Positions 20,454 to 28,453 of a DNA stretch of 45,288 nt are shown one piece after another. The stretch is taken from contig CAZFPB010000009.1 in assembly GCA_964520985.1 (NCBI GenBank), positions 1 to 45,288 of the forward strand, written 5' to 3'. Every line of letters begins with the position of its first letter. Within the stretch, counting starts at the first letter, position 1. The notes under the pieces are model-generated. The model saw only the letters and a list, made by a program, of their open reading frames with translations. It made no database searches and had not been told where the DNA came from. The translations under genes and the position numbers were made by a program. The stretch comes from CAYSGL01 sp964520985 (GTDB lineage: Bacteria > Pseudomonadota > Alphaproteobacteria > Micavibrionales > Micavibrionaceae).

Positions 20454-20668
20454 TGAAGACCAAGATCGGTGTTTCGCTGTTCGAGGGTGTGTACTCGGTG
20501 ATCGTCGAGAAGGACACTCGCCAGTATGGACGCGTCCGCGAGGTGGTGAAGACCTTCAACCGCCGCGAAGGTTATACGCGTCGCTCGGCTGAAGACTTCG
20601 CGTTCGGTGTCGGAGCGGGTCTCAAGCTCGCCGGGCGCAACCCGGAGTCGGGGGTGTACGAATGGTAG
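20453..20668 (+). CDS. 71-aa hypothetical protein
   Basis: ATG at 20453 in a TGATG junction. Basic protein with strands IGVSLFEGVYSVIVEKD, RVREVVKTFNRREGYTRRS and a helical AEDFAFGVGAGLKLAGR, ending SGVYEW. Overlaps the next start by 7 nt. Might be a small nucleic-acid-binding protein because of its Arg content, but no motif supports this. Confidence 0.55.
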   Translation: MKTKIGVSLFEGVYSVIVEKDTRQYGRVREVVKTFNRREGYTRRSAEDFAFGVGAGLKLAGRNPESGVYEW

Positions 20669-20904
20669 CCCCCGCGTCACATCGACTTGAGAAGTACCTT
20701 GTCGAGATCAAGCACAACCATTCGGACGAGTGGACCCGTTCCGACGCGTTCGGTTGGTATCACCTCCGCGCCTCCGCCGAGAACGACGCGCTCGAACGGC
20801 TGCGGACGAACCGCGGCGCGCAAGGCGGCGTGATCATGGCGACGCGTGTCGTCAAGGTTGTCGAGATCGTCACAACCGAGGTGACTTCGGAGTATCGGAA
20901 ATGA
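20662..20904 (+). CDS. 80-aa hypothetical protein
   Basis: ATG at 20662 inside the end of the gene before. Strand-helix-strand: LEKYLVEIKHNHSDEWTRS, then ASAENDALERLRTNRGAQG and a long strand RVVKVVEIVTTEVTSEYRK. A compact alpha/beta fold is likely. Overlaps the next gene by ATGA (20901-20904). Function unknown. Confidence 0.55.
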   Translation: MVAPASHRLEKYLVEIKHNHSDEWTRSDAFGWYHLRASAENDALERLRTNRGAQGGVIMATRVVKVVEIVTTEVTSEYRK

Positions 20905-21098
20905 CGACCGAGCGACCGGTACACCTTCGCGTTGAAGTGAAGCGCGACGATTGGCAGAACGAATATGTCGCGTGCCGGATCAATCGCTCGCCCGATGGCG
21001 CGCTTGCAACGGACGACCCGGACAAGGTGACTTGCAAACGTTGTCGCAAGTCTCACCACTTCCCCGGGAACGCTGTGAACTATCGTGGACGCTACTAA
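20901..21098 (+). CDS. 65-aa hypothetical protein with zinc-ribbon-like end
   Basis: ATG at 20901 in an ATGA overlap. RPVHLRVEVKRDDWQNEYVACRINRS, then DPDKVTCKRCRKSHHFPGN, where CKRC and HH, with an earlier Cys, may bind zinc. Phage proteins ending in VTCKRCRK are common in tailed phages as hypothetical zinc-ribbon proteins. Last gene before the terminator at 21152. Confidence 0.6.
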   Translation: MTTERPVHLRVEVKRDDWQNEYVACRINRSPDGALATDDPDKVTCKRCRKSHHFPGNAVNYRGRY

Positions 21099-21151
21099 CG
21101 AATAACCCGACGCTGTCTCTCCCCTCTCCCCCTGCTGCGTCGGGGAACCTA

Positions 21152-21188
21152 GCGGGCTGCATCATCACGTTGCAGCCCGCATTCTTTT
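21152..21188 (+). terminator. Intrinsic terminator before the terminase genes
   Basis: GCGGGCTGCA (21152-21161) pairs perfectly with TGCAGCCCGC (21171-21180), 9-nt loop, followed by ATTCTTTT. It closes the early small-gene run. The small terminase ATG is only 24 nt downstream, so the late genes would be reached by readthrough or by a promoter overlapping the hairpin. Confidence 0.75.
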
Positions 21189-21204
21189 CCGGCATACCTT
21201 ACGG

Positions 21205-21789
21205 ATGACCGGCGAACGCGGACCAATTTCAAAACGAAACGCACAAGAGGAAGCCTTAGCGGGCAACCCGTCGCGCCGCGCGCTCCCCGCACCTAATGAC
21301 ACCGCCGAGCCTCAGAAGCTCCCCGAGCCGCTTGACTTCGTACCGTCGCCGCCGGAATGGCTCGCCGGGACAACCGGTGCGATCGGATCAATGGCGGTCG
21401 ACGCGTGGAACACGCTCGCCCCGCTTCTCGTCGACGCGCGCCAGCTCCGCGACGGTGATCAGATATCGCTCGCGCGCTATTGCCGATATGTCGCCGAGTG
21501 GGTCGAGCTGTCGAACGAGATCGACATAAACGGTTTGACGATCGTCAACACCACCAAGTTCGGCGAAACGACAATCGAGAACCCGGCATTCCGCGCCCGC
21601 GCCCGGAACGAGACGGCAATTGCCGCGCTTGAGAAAGAGCTAGGCTTGTCGCCCCGGGCGCGGGTGGAGGTGCAATCGCGCCTCATGCGGCACCAAGCGT
21701 CCCTCCCCACCCTCCCCGGCAAGAACGCCGCACCGCAGTCCGGTGCGGTCGGCTTCCTCAATAACGACGGTGACGACGATGAAGACTGA
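21205..21789 (+). CDS. terS: Terminase small subunit, P27 family
   Basis: 194 aa. Typical P27-family build: a GNPSRRALP-like start (LAGNPSRRALPAPNDT), PEWL, WNTLAPLLVDARQLRDGDQISLARYCRYVAEWVEL, then NPAFRARARNETAIAALEKELGLSPRARVEVQ. The family binds the phage packaging site and delivers DNA to the large subunit. The acidic end (NNDGDDDED) overlaps the next gene by 11 nt. The upstream ribosome binding site is weak (TTACGG), so expression may depend on strong late transcription. Confidence 0.88.
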   Translation: MTGERGPISKRNAQEEALAGNPSRRALPAPNDTAEPQKLPEPLDFVPSPPEWLAGTTGAIGSMAVDAWNTLAPLLVDARQLRDGDQISLARYCRYVAEWVELSNEIDINGLTIVNTTKFGETTIENPAFRARARNETAIAALEKELGLSPRARVEVQSRLMRHQASLPTLPGKNAAPQSGAVGFLNNDGDDDED

Positions 21790-22039
21790 CCCGTACACAG
21801 CGGACACGAACGCGAGCCGCCGGGATTATCAGGACGTTCTCGCCAAGTGGGGACGCCGCCCACCGTCTGACCCCGCGCTTCGTGAGGTGCGGACCGCGCA
21901 GCTCCGCAGGGTAATCAGCACGCTCGACGAGTGCCGTCGTCACGACTCGATGGGTTGCACGCCGGATCACCCGGTCGAGTTCCCGTTAGTGTATCGGAAC
22001 GGACTCGTCGGTCGACCCATAAAACCTCGCACCCGGTAA
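21779..22039 (+). CDS. Small hypothetical protein between terminase subunits
   Basis: 86 aa from ATG at 21779, overlapping the small terminase gene. Sequence TADTNASRRDYQDVLAKWGRRPPSDPALREVRTAQLRRVISTLDECRRHD, then MGCTPDHPVEFPLVYRNGLVGRPIKPR. Basic, helical first half. Its place between the two terminase genes suggests a link to packaging, but no family is recognised. Confidence 0.65.
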   Translation: MKTDPYTADTNASRRDYQDVLAKWGRRPPSDPALREVRTAQLRRVISTLDECRRHDSMGCTPDHPVEFPLVYRNGLVGRPIKPRTR

Positions 22040-22046
22040 CAAACCC

Positions 22047-23780
22047 GTGGCAGTCCGCAAGACCATACCCGACGAGCGGGGCGGCAAGTATTACTTTGAC
22101 CGCAAGGCGGCGCGGCGCGCCGTCAAGTTCTTCCCGCGTCACCTCCGTCTGTTCGAGGGTGAGTGGGCGAGGCAACCGTTCGAGCTTATGGATTGGTGCG
22201 CCGAGATCGTCTCAGACATTTTCGGGTGGAAGCGAACGGAAGACGGTACGCGTCGCTATCGCCGGGTGTACGTGTGGATACCGCGGAAGAACGCCAAGTC
22301 CACCCTAGCCGCCGGGGTCGCGCTGCTGTTGCTCGTCGGCGACGGCGAACAGGGTGGACAGGTCTACTGTATCGCGTCGACCGAGGATCAAGCTAAGATC
22401 GTTTTCAAGTTCGCGTCGAACATGGTCAACATGTCGCCCGAGCTGTCTCGGATCATTGAGCCGTTCAAGACCGCGCTGTGGTGCGGCTCGCTCGGCGCGA
22501 CGCTCGCCCCGCTTACCGGCAAGGCGCAAGGTAAGCATGGCTTGAACGCGTCCGGGATCGTCGGTGACGAAATTCACGAATGGCCGAGCGACGACCTTTA
22601 TACGTTCGTGCACCAATCGTCCGGTACGCGCCGTCAACCGATGGACTTCCTTATCTCGACCGCGGGCAAGCGCGACGGTGTGGGGTGGGAACACTACCAA
22701 CTCTGCGAGGCGATCCTGAACGGCGAGATCGACGCCGAGGACACGTACGTCTTTATCGCCGCCGCCGACGCGCGGCGCGACGCGGAAGACCCGGCGTACT
22801 GGCGCACCGAAGAAGCGATGTGGGACGCGAACCCTGCGCTTGGTCAATCGGTCAAGCTTGAGTTTCTCATGGCGGAGGTTGCCCGCGCGCAGAGCAACCC
22901 GCGCTTGCAGAACGACGTCAAACGCTATTTCCAGAACCTTTGGGTTGATCAAGCTGTTCTCTGGCTCGACATGGAACGGTGGGACCGTTGCGGGCTCGAC
23001 GTGTTCGGCGGTCGCGGCGAGGCGCTTGGTCCGCCGCCCGTCCCGAATGATCAGCTCGGACGCGAGCTACCGCTGATCTATCGCACCCCGACCAAGTCGT
23101 ACAATCATCGGTGGTCGCACTTCCGGCGGCTGTTCCGCGGTCGGCAATGTATGGTCGGTCTCGATATGTCGTCGACGACTGACTTGACGTGCGCCGCGTA
23201 CGTGTTCCCCCCGGACGATGATTATCCTTGGTGGGCGGTGTACCCCCGGTTCTTCCTCCCCCGCGGCGAGTCGGAAGAGTCCATGAAGGCGCGGATCAAG
23301 CGGGACAAGTTCGATTACCAAGCCGCCGCGGACGTCGGCGCGCTCGTGCTGACGGACGGCGACGTTCTCGATTACGACGCGGTGTTCCGGGATATCATGC
23401 AACACGGGGAAGACTTCGATATTCAGTTGATTGGGGTTGACCGCTGGAACACGACGCAGATTGCCGGGCAGCTCGCCGAAGCGGGGTTTACCGTCGAGTT
23501 CTTCGGGCAGGGGTACGCGTCCATGTCGGGACCGTCCAAGTTCCTTGAACGCGTCGTACTGCAAAAACGTATTGATCACGGTGCGCACCCCGTGCTTAGG
23601 TGGAATGCACGAAACGTCGCGATTGCGAAAGACGGGGCGGAAAACGTAAAGCCTGTGAAAGACAAGTCGACCAACCGGATTGACGGGATCGTCGCAACGA
23701 TCATGGGTATTGGTATTGGGGACGCGTTCGAGAATGAAGGACCGTCCGTCTATGAAACGCGAGGGATCATACGTGTTTAA
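22047..23780 (+). CDS. terL: Terminase large subunit, HK97 type
   Basis: 577 aa with GTG start. ATPase domain: Walker-A-like PRKNAKST (79-86), Walker B IVGDEIHEW (171-179) and motif III-like LISTAGKRDG (about 209). Nuclease domain: MVGLDMSSTTDLT (about 370) gives the first metal-binding Asp, with further acids at VLTDGDVLDYDAVF and the C-terminal NRIDGIVATIMG. It pumps DNA into the prohead and cuts it. Family type suggests cos or pac headful packaging; HNH near HK97-type TerL favours cos, not proven. The 3' end overlaps the portal start. Confidence 0.92.
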   Translation: MAVRKTIPDERGGKYYFDRKAARRAVKFFPRHLRLFEGEWARQPFELMDWCAEIVSDIFGWKRTEDGTRRYRRVYVWIPRKNAKSTLAAGVALLLLVGDGEQGGQVYCIASTEDQAKIVFKFASNMVNMSPELSRIIEPFKTALWCGSLGATLAPLTGKAQGKHGLNASGIVGDEIHEWPSDDLYTFVHQSSGTRRQPMDFLISTAGKRDGVGWEHYQLCEAILNGEIDAEDTYVFIAAADARRDAEDPAYWRTEEAMWDANPALGQSVKLEFLMAEVARAQSNPRLQNDVKRYFQNLWVDQAVLWLDMERWDRCGLDVFGGRGEALGPPPVPNDQLGRELPLIYRTPTKSYNHRWSHFRRLFRGRQCMVGLDMSSTTDLTCAAYVFPPDDDYPWWAVYPRFFLPRGESEESMKARIKRDKFDYQAAADVGALVLTDGDVLDYDAVFRDIMQHGEDFDIQLIGVDRWNTTQIAGQLAEAGFTVEFFGQGYASMSGPSKFLERVVLQKRIDHGAHPVLRWNARNVAIAKDGAENVKPVKDKSTNRIDGIVATIMGIGIGDAFENEGPSVYETRGIIRV

Positions 23781-25080
23781 CGGACTCCGCCGTTCCGTCT
23801 CTTCCGCCGCGCTTCGCGTCGCCGCCGCCTTCGGCGGTTCGTACAATATCTCTCAACCGCCGCCGCAATGGATACTGTCGGCGTTCGGACTGTCCGGTCC
23901 GAGCGGCCCGTTCATGATCACCGAGCGCTCGGCGCTGCAATTGCCTGTCGTATGGGCCGCGGTGCGGATCATCGCGAACAGCGTCGCCAAGTGTAAGCCG
24001 CAGGTGTTCCGCCGCTCGATTGACGGCGACGTCGTGAAGGCGGAGCCGCAACACCCGGTCGCGATGCTTCTCGCCGAGCCGAACACCCTCGCGGGTATCG
24101 GTATGCCGGGACTGCTGAAGACGTCGCAAATCCATTTCAATATCAATGGTAACGCGTATCAGCAAATCGAGCGCGACGAGAACGGTACACCCGTCAAGCT
24201 CTGGCCGCTTATCGAGACGACGCAACCGCTTCTCGACGCCGACACCATGCGCGGCATTGTCGGCTATCGCACACAGATCGGCGGTAAGTCCGTCGACCTC
24301 CCGCCGGGTGACGTTGTCCACGCCCGCGATATGTCGCTCGACGGTTGGTTCGCGGACAGTCCGATCCGCGTTTGCATGAAGGCGCTACAGATCGGCGCGC
24401 AGATGGAACAGTTCGGTCTCGACTTCTATCTGAACGACACGACGACCGGCGGTATCCTCGTTCACCCGGGCAGGCTGACCGACGACGCGAAGCGGAACAT
24501 CAAGAAATCGTGGAAGGATCAGGCGCGCGGAGAGGTTGCCGAGTCGTCGAGTATCCTCAACACGTCGCGCAACGAAGCGTTCAATATCAAAGTGCTTGAA
24601 GAAGGGGTCAAGTATATTCAGACGACGACTAACCCCGAGCAAGCGCAGTATATCACCGGCCGCGAGTTCTTTAACTCGGAAGTGGCGCGCATCTGGAACA
24701 CCCCGCTCGTTCTGCTGCAATCGGTCGAGGGTTCGACCGTGTGGGGGACGGGCATCGAGAAACTGATTAACGAGTGGGTGAACCAAACGATCATTCCAAT
24801 CACCGACCATTGGGGCGACGAGTACACCCGGAAACTGTTGACCGCCGACGAACGCGCGGAAGGGCTGTTCATTAAGCTCGACGTGTCCGAGCTGCTTCGC
24901 GGCGACCCGCTCGCCCGCGCGCAGATGCTCGATACGCGGATCAAGAACGACTCGCTCACCGTCAACGAGGCGCGCCGCATGGACGGTCTGAACCCGATCG
25001 AAGGCGGCGACGAACCGTACAGCGCGAAGCAGGCGCGCTTGAAACCTGCAACACAAGGGACCGCCGACAATGTCAACTGA
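23752..25080 (+). CDS. HK97-type portal protein
   Basis: 442 aa from ATG at 23752; an ATG at 23734 in frame is possible. Typical marks: TERSALQLPVVWAAVRIIANSVA, HPVAMLLAEPNTLAG, FNINGNAYQQIERDENGTPVKLWPL, DVVHARDMSLDGWFADSPIRV, and TGREFFNSEVARIWNTPLVLLQ. Dodecameric ring at the head vertex through which DNA passes and to which the tail connector binds. The C-terminus (SVNEARRMDGLNPIEGG-like) matches the family. Overlaps the protease gene by 11 nt. Confidence 0.92.
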   Translation: MKREGSYVFNGLRRSVSSAALRVAAAFGGSYNISQPPPQWILSAFGLSGPSGPFMITERSALQLPVVWAAVRIIANSVAKCKPQVFRRSIDGDVVKAEPQHPVAMLLAEPNTLAGIGMPGLLKTSQIHFNINGNAYQQIERDENGTPVKLWPLIETTQPLLDADTMRGIVGYRTQIGGKSVDLPPGDVVHARDMSLDGWFADSPIRVCMKALQIGAQMEQFGLDFYLNDTTTGGILVHPGRLTDDAKRNIKKSWKDQARGEVAESSSILNTSRNEAFNIKVLEEGVKYIQTTTNPEQAQYITGREFFNSEVARIWNTPLVLLQSVEGSTVWGTGIEKLINEWVNQTIIPITDHWGDEYTRKLLTADERAEGLFIKLDVSELLRGDPLARAQMLDTRIKNDSLTVNEARRMDGLNPIEGGDEPYSAKQARLKPATQGTADNVN

Positions 25081-25951
25081 GACGATTATCACGCCGCCCA
25101 CCGGTCCGTCCATGCAAGAACGCCTCGCGCGTCTCGCGGGTAACGGTCTCGTGTCGTGCTTGCCGCCGGTCCATATCGCCGCTACCGCCGGGCGCATTAC
25201 CCCGGCGCAAGAGCGCTCCGTTGCGAAGAAAGACGGCGCGGTTGCTGTGATCCCGGTCCGCGGTGTGATCGTGCCGCGCGAGGATCGTTACTCGTCGTTC
25301 TTCGGTGAAGTCGGCGCGGAGAACACCGCCGAGCGCGTTCGTTCGGCTGTAGCTGATACGCGCGTCAAGGCGATCGTTCTGGATATCGACTCGCCCGGTG
25401 GGAACGTCGCGGGCGTCACGGAAGCCGCCGCACTGATCCGCTCGCTGCGCGGGAAGAAACCGATCGTTGCGCACGCCGATTGGACGATGTGCAGCGCCGC
25501 GTACTGGATCGGTTGCGCCGCGGACGAGATCGTCGCGTCGCCGTCCGCCGTCGTCGGCGCGGTCGGTGTGATCACCATGTTCGTCGATCAGACGGAAATG
25601 CTCAAACAGCTCGGCGTCACAGTCACGCCGTACGCCAAGCCGGACGACAAGGCGGACGGTTGGGGTATGTGGCCGAACACGGACAAGTTCGACGCGCGCA
25701 TGAAGGCGGATATCGCCGCCGCGTACAAGCAGTTCGTCGATGATATTGCAGCTTCGCGCACAATCGACCGCGCCGCGGTCGAAGCGGATTGGGCGTTCGC
25801 GTACGGCGCGCCCAAGGCGAAACTGCTTGGCATGGTTGACAAGGTTCGCACCATGTCAGAAACATTTGCGGCATACACCGCAAATACGGGGGTGGGCGTG
25901 CAAGCCGACCAAACCCGTCAAAAGAAACTCGGCTTGCTCAAACGGAAATAG
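25070..25951 (+). CDS. S49/SppA-type head maturation protease
   Basis: 293 aa. Core motifs of the S49 family: VIPVRGVIVPRE, VRAVVLDIDSPGG-like LDIDSPGGNVAGV (about 104-116), CSAAYWIGCAADEIVASPSAVVGAVGV with the catalytic Ser in CSAAYW (about 143) and Lys in the YAKPDDKADGWG region. It cuts the scaffold (delta) domain of the capsid protein during prohead maturation. The N-terminal QERLARLAGNGLV is typical. It lies directly between portal and capsid genes, as in HK97-like phages. Confidence 0.9.
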   Translation: MSTETIITPPTGPSMQERLARLAGNGLVSCLPPVHIAATAGRITPAQERSVAKKDGAVAVIPVRGVIVPREDRYSSFFGEVGAENTAERVRSAVADTRVKAIVLDIDSPGGNVAGVTEAAALIRSLRGKKPIVAHADWTMCSAAYWIGCAADEIVASPSAVVGAVGVITMFVDQTEMLKQLGVTVTPYAKPDDKADGWGMWPNTDKFDARMKADIAAAYKQFVDDIAASRTIDRAAVEADWAFAYGAPKAKLLGMVDKVRTMSETFAAYTANTGVGVQADQTRQKKLGLLKRK

Positions 25952-25962
25952 GAGTGTCCTGA

Positions 25963-27291
25963 ATGGACCGGACCGCAATGCTCGCGAGGATGCAAGCCAT
26001 TCTTGACCTCGCCGCTTCTGAAGACAATCGGGCTCTGACGGCTGAAGAGGCTGCCGAGTTCGACGACCTGCAAGCCAAAGTCGACGCGCTCGACAACGCG
26101 GCGGCTGCTGCTGCCGACCTCGAAACGCGCCGCGCTGCGGTTCTCGCCGCTCGTCAACGCGCTGGCGTCAACGGCCCGAACGTTGCCCCGGTCGCCCCCA
26201 CCGTCGCATCTGCCCCGGCTCGCGCCGGTCTCGAACAGCCCAAAGCGTTCGAGAACATGGGCGAGTTCATGCACGCCGCTCTGCTGCGTCCGAATGACCC
26301 GCGCCTCGCGACTCTGTGGCGTGAACCGACCGACCTCGCCCGCGAACGCGGTATCGGCGCTGAACAGCGCATGGATACCGGCTCGCTCGGCGGCTTCATG
26401 GTCCCGGAACAATTCGTTTCGGAAATCCGCGAAGTCCCGGTGCAGTCCGCGCTGATCCGTCCGCGCGCGACCGTCATCCCCGCCGGTTCCCCGCCCGACG
26501 CGAAAATCACGTTCCCTTATCTCGACCAATCGGCCGAGAACGGCGTGTTCGGCGGTGTCGAAGTGAATTGGGTTGAAGGTGAAGGCGGCGAGAAACCGGA
26601 AACGTCCGGCAAGCTCGGCGTGTTCTCGCTGCAACCGAACGAGTGGGCGGCTGTTCTGCCGATCACCGACAAGCTGCTGCGCAACTGGGCGGCTGCGTCG
26701 ACGTTCTTCACGCAACGCATTCGCGCGGCTGCGTCGTCGTTCGAGGATTTCAACTTCTTCCGCACCGGCACCGGTTCGGGTTCGCCGCTGTCGATCCTCA
26801 ACAGCCCGGCGAAAATCGTGGTCGCCTCGTCCGGCGGCGCGGGCACGGTCTCGTTCGCCGACGTCGTCAACATGATGGCGCAACACATGGTCGGCCCGGG
26901 TTCGGTGTGGTCGGTCTCGCGTGCCCTGTACGCGACGATCGTTACGCTGCGCAACGAGTCGCCGGGTGACGGCTCGCTGATCTTCGTTCCGGGCAACATC
27001 ACGCAAGGTATCCCGGATACCCTTCTCGGTATCCCGGTGTACTGGAACGACCGCGCCCCGGCTGCGAACGTCGTCGGTTCGTTCGCTCTGCTGAACCTTG
27101 ATCACTACATGATCAAGGACGGCTCGGGTCCGTTCGTCGTGTCGGACGGTGGTATCGTCAACTTCAAGAACAACAAGACGCTCGTCAAGGTGTTCGGCAA
27201 CGTCGACGGTCAACCGGACATGAAAGAGCCGTTCACGCTGGAAGGCGGTTACACCGTCTCCCCGTTCGTGATCCTCGCCACGAACGCCTAA
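25963..27291 (+). CDS. HK97-fold major capsid protein with N-terminal delta domain
   Basis: 442 aa. Residues 1-about 90 form a coiled-coil delta (scaffold) domain (MQAILDLAASEDNRALTAEEAAEFDDLQAKVDAL and following Ala-rich helix). The mature shell follows: FVSEIREVPVQSALIRPRATVIP, WVEGEGGEKPETSGKLG, PITDKLLRNWAAASTFF, DFNFFRTGTGSGSPLSIL and a C-terminal domain ending VSPFVILATNA. The likely protease site lies between about 95 and 140. Strong ribosome binding site (GGAG). Builds the icosahedral head. Confidence 0.93.
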   Translation: MDRTAMLARMQAILDLAASEDNRALTAEEAAEFDDLQAKVDALDNAAAAAADLETRRAAVLAARQRAGVNGPNVAPVAPTVASAPARAGLEQPKAFENMGEFMHAALLRPNDPRLATLWREPTDLARERGIGAEQRMDTGSLGGFMVPEQFVSEIREVPVQSALIRPRATVIPAGSPPDAKITFPYLDQSAENGVFGGVEVNWVEGEGGEKPETSGKLGVFSLQPNEWAAVLPITDKLLRNWAAASTFFTQRIRAAASSFEDFNFFRTGTGSGSPLSILNSPAKIVVASSGGAGTVSFADVVNMMAQHMVGPGSVWSVSRALYATIVTLRNESPGDGSLIFVPGNITQGIPDTLLGIPVYWNDRAPAANVVGSFALLNLDHYMIKDGSGPFVVSDGGIVNFKNNKTLVKVFGNVDGQPDMKEPFTLEGGYTVSPFVILATNA

Positions 27292-27311
27292 CCACTCTCC
27301 GCCGGTAAAGA

Positions 27312-27337
27312 CCCGCTAGGAATAAAATCCTAGCGGG
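27312..27337. other. Perfect hairpin between capsid and decoration genes
   Basis: CCCGCTAGGA (27312-27321) pairs with TCCTAGCGGG (27328-27337) around a 6-nt ATAAAA loop. No U-run follows, so it is not a standard terminator. It may tune the capsid to decoration protein ratio by mRNA processing or stability. Its core 15-mer recurs at 19042-19056. Confidence 0.5.
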
Positions 27338-27380
27338 CGCTACCACGACGAAAACGACAAGCCTCGAAAGGGCTAGGACT

Positions 27381-27746
27381 ATGAACAAGCTCGGTGAAGT
27401 CACCACGTACTACCCGGTTGGAACGTGGGTTCCGCTGACCAACTACCAACAATACACGGCGTTCGCTCGCGCCGGTACCGCCTCGCCGCTCGACGACGTG
27501 ACGGTTCAGCTCCGCAAGGCTACCTCGGCTGGCGGTGCTGGCGCAACGAACCATGGTTCCGCTGTTACCGCCAAGGTCGCCGCTAACGCGTCGCTCCGCG
27601 CGGAAGACCTCGGTACGGACGGTTCGGGCGTTCCGTACACGCACGTCTCCGCCGTGATCGCGGACGAAGCGTCGCCGAACACTGTCACGTCGGCCGCGAT
27701 CCTGTCCGATCCGCGTTACGCTGGCGAACGCGACGCCGCGTTCTAA
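27381..27746 (+). CDS. Putative head decoration or cement protein
   Basis: 121 aa, ATG after GGGCTAGG. Beta-rich and Ala/Gly/Thr-rich: MNKLGEVTTYYPVGTWVPLTNYQQYTAF, VTVQLRKATSAGGAGATNHG, VSAVIADEASPNTVTSAAILSDP. A gene of this size right after the capsid gene, followed by a terminator, is usually a decoration protein or head fibre. No recognised domain; the call rests on position and composition. Confidence 0.55.
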   Translation: MNKLGEVTTYYPVGTWVPLTNYQQYTAFARAGTASPLDDVTVQLRKATSAGGAGATNHGSAVTAKVAANASLRAEDLGTDGSGVPYTHVSAVIADEASPNTVTSAAILSDPRYAGERDAAF

Positions 27747-27782
27747 GTTCGGCGCGGGGTAGTCCCCTCCCCCGCGTTGAGG

Positions 27783-27825
27783 AATGCCCGCCGATCGTCC
27801 CCGAGTCGGCGGGCATTTTATCTTC
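27783..27825 (+). terminator. Strong intrinsic terminator after the head genes
   Basis: AATGCCCGCCGA (27783-27794) pairs perfectly with TCGGCGGGCATT (27806-27817), 11-nt loop, then TTATCTT. The GGGAG ribosome binding site of the next gene starts at 27826, so the glycan block would need readthrough. It would give high head-gene and lower downstream transcript levels. Confidence 0.85.
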
Positions 27826-27835
27826 GGGAGTGACT

Positions 27836-28453
27836 ATGCGTAACCGCTGGCAAGGCGAGACTGTCGCGATCCTCGCGTCCGGTCCATCACTGACATTCGA
27901 CGACGTCGAGTACGCCCGCGCTCACTCCGATCGCGTTATTGCGATCAATGAGACGTGGCGCGCTTGTCCGACCGCTGACGTCCTGTACGCCGCCGACGCG
28001 CGTTGGTGGGTGAAACGTCGCCCCACCCCGGACGCGTTCACGGGCGAGCGTTGGACGACGCCGCTGCACTATGACACCCCGGAAGCACGCGCCGTGCTGG
28101 CGACGCTTCAACAGGTCGAGACGCGCCGCGGGCATGACGTCTCCCTGACGCCTCCGATCGCGACCGGGTCCAACTCGTCGTTTCAGGCGATGGGGCTCGC
28201 GCTATGGTGGGGAGCCCGGCGAATTGTGTTTCTCGGTCTCGACATGCAATTCACCCGCGGGCAAACGCACTGGCATGGTGACCATACCGGCGGACTCGCC
28301 AACCCCGCGTCAGCGTCGCTGCTTGAGTTCGCCCGCGCGTTCGACACCGCCGCTCCGCAGATTGCCGCGCTCGGGGTCGAGGTGATCAACGCGTCGAGAG
28401 AGACGGCGCTGACGTGCTTCAAGAGGGAGGAACTATCCGTTGCGCTACCCTGA
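27836..28453 (+). CDS. Putative nucleotide-sugar/glycan enzyme, DUF115-like Rossmann fold
   Basis: 205 aa from ATG at 27836 (GGGAG at 27826; GTG at 27830 is possible). The start GETVAILASGPSLTFDDVEYARAHSDRVIAIN is the pattern of DUF115-like or phage norovirus-glycan-type enzymes, with a GxGPS-like nucleotide loop and a following Asn. Later GSNSSFQAMGLALWWGARRIVFLGLDMQF and HGDHTGG are shared in plan with the protein at 29629. Such proteins are found next to glycosyltransferases and are thought to act on sugar precursors. First of six genes placed between head and connector genes. Overlaps the next gene by 14 nt. Confidence 0.6.
   Translation: MRNRWQGETVAILASGPSLTFDDVEYARAHSDRVIAINETWRACPTADVLYAADARWWVKRRPTPDAFTGERWTTPLHYDTPEARAVLATLQQVETRRGHDVSLTPPIATGSNSSFQAMGLALWWGARRIVFLGLDMQFTRGQTHWHGDHTGGLANPASASLLEFARAFDTAAPQIAALGVEVINASRETALTCFKREELSVALP

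Noticed and set aside
25918..27213. 431-aa minus-strand frame over the capsid gene
   Set aside because: Shadow of the HK97 capsid gene; no ribosome binding site or known domain.
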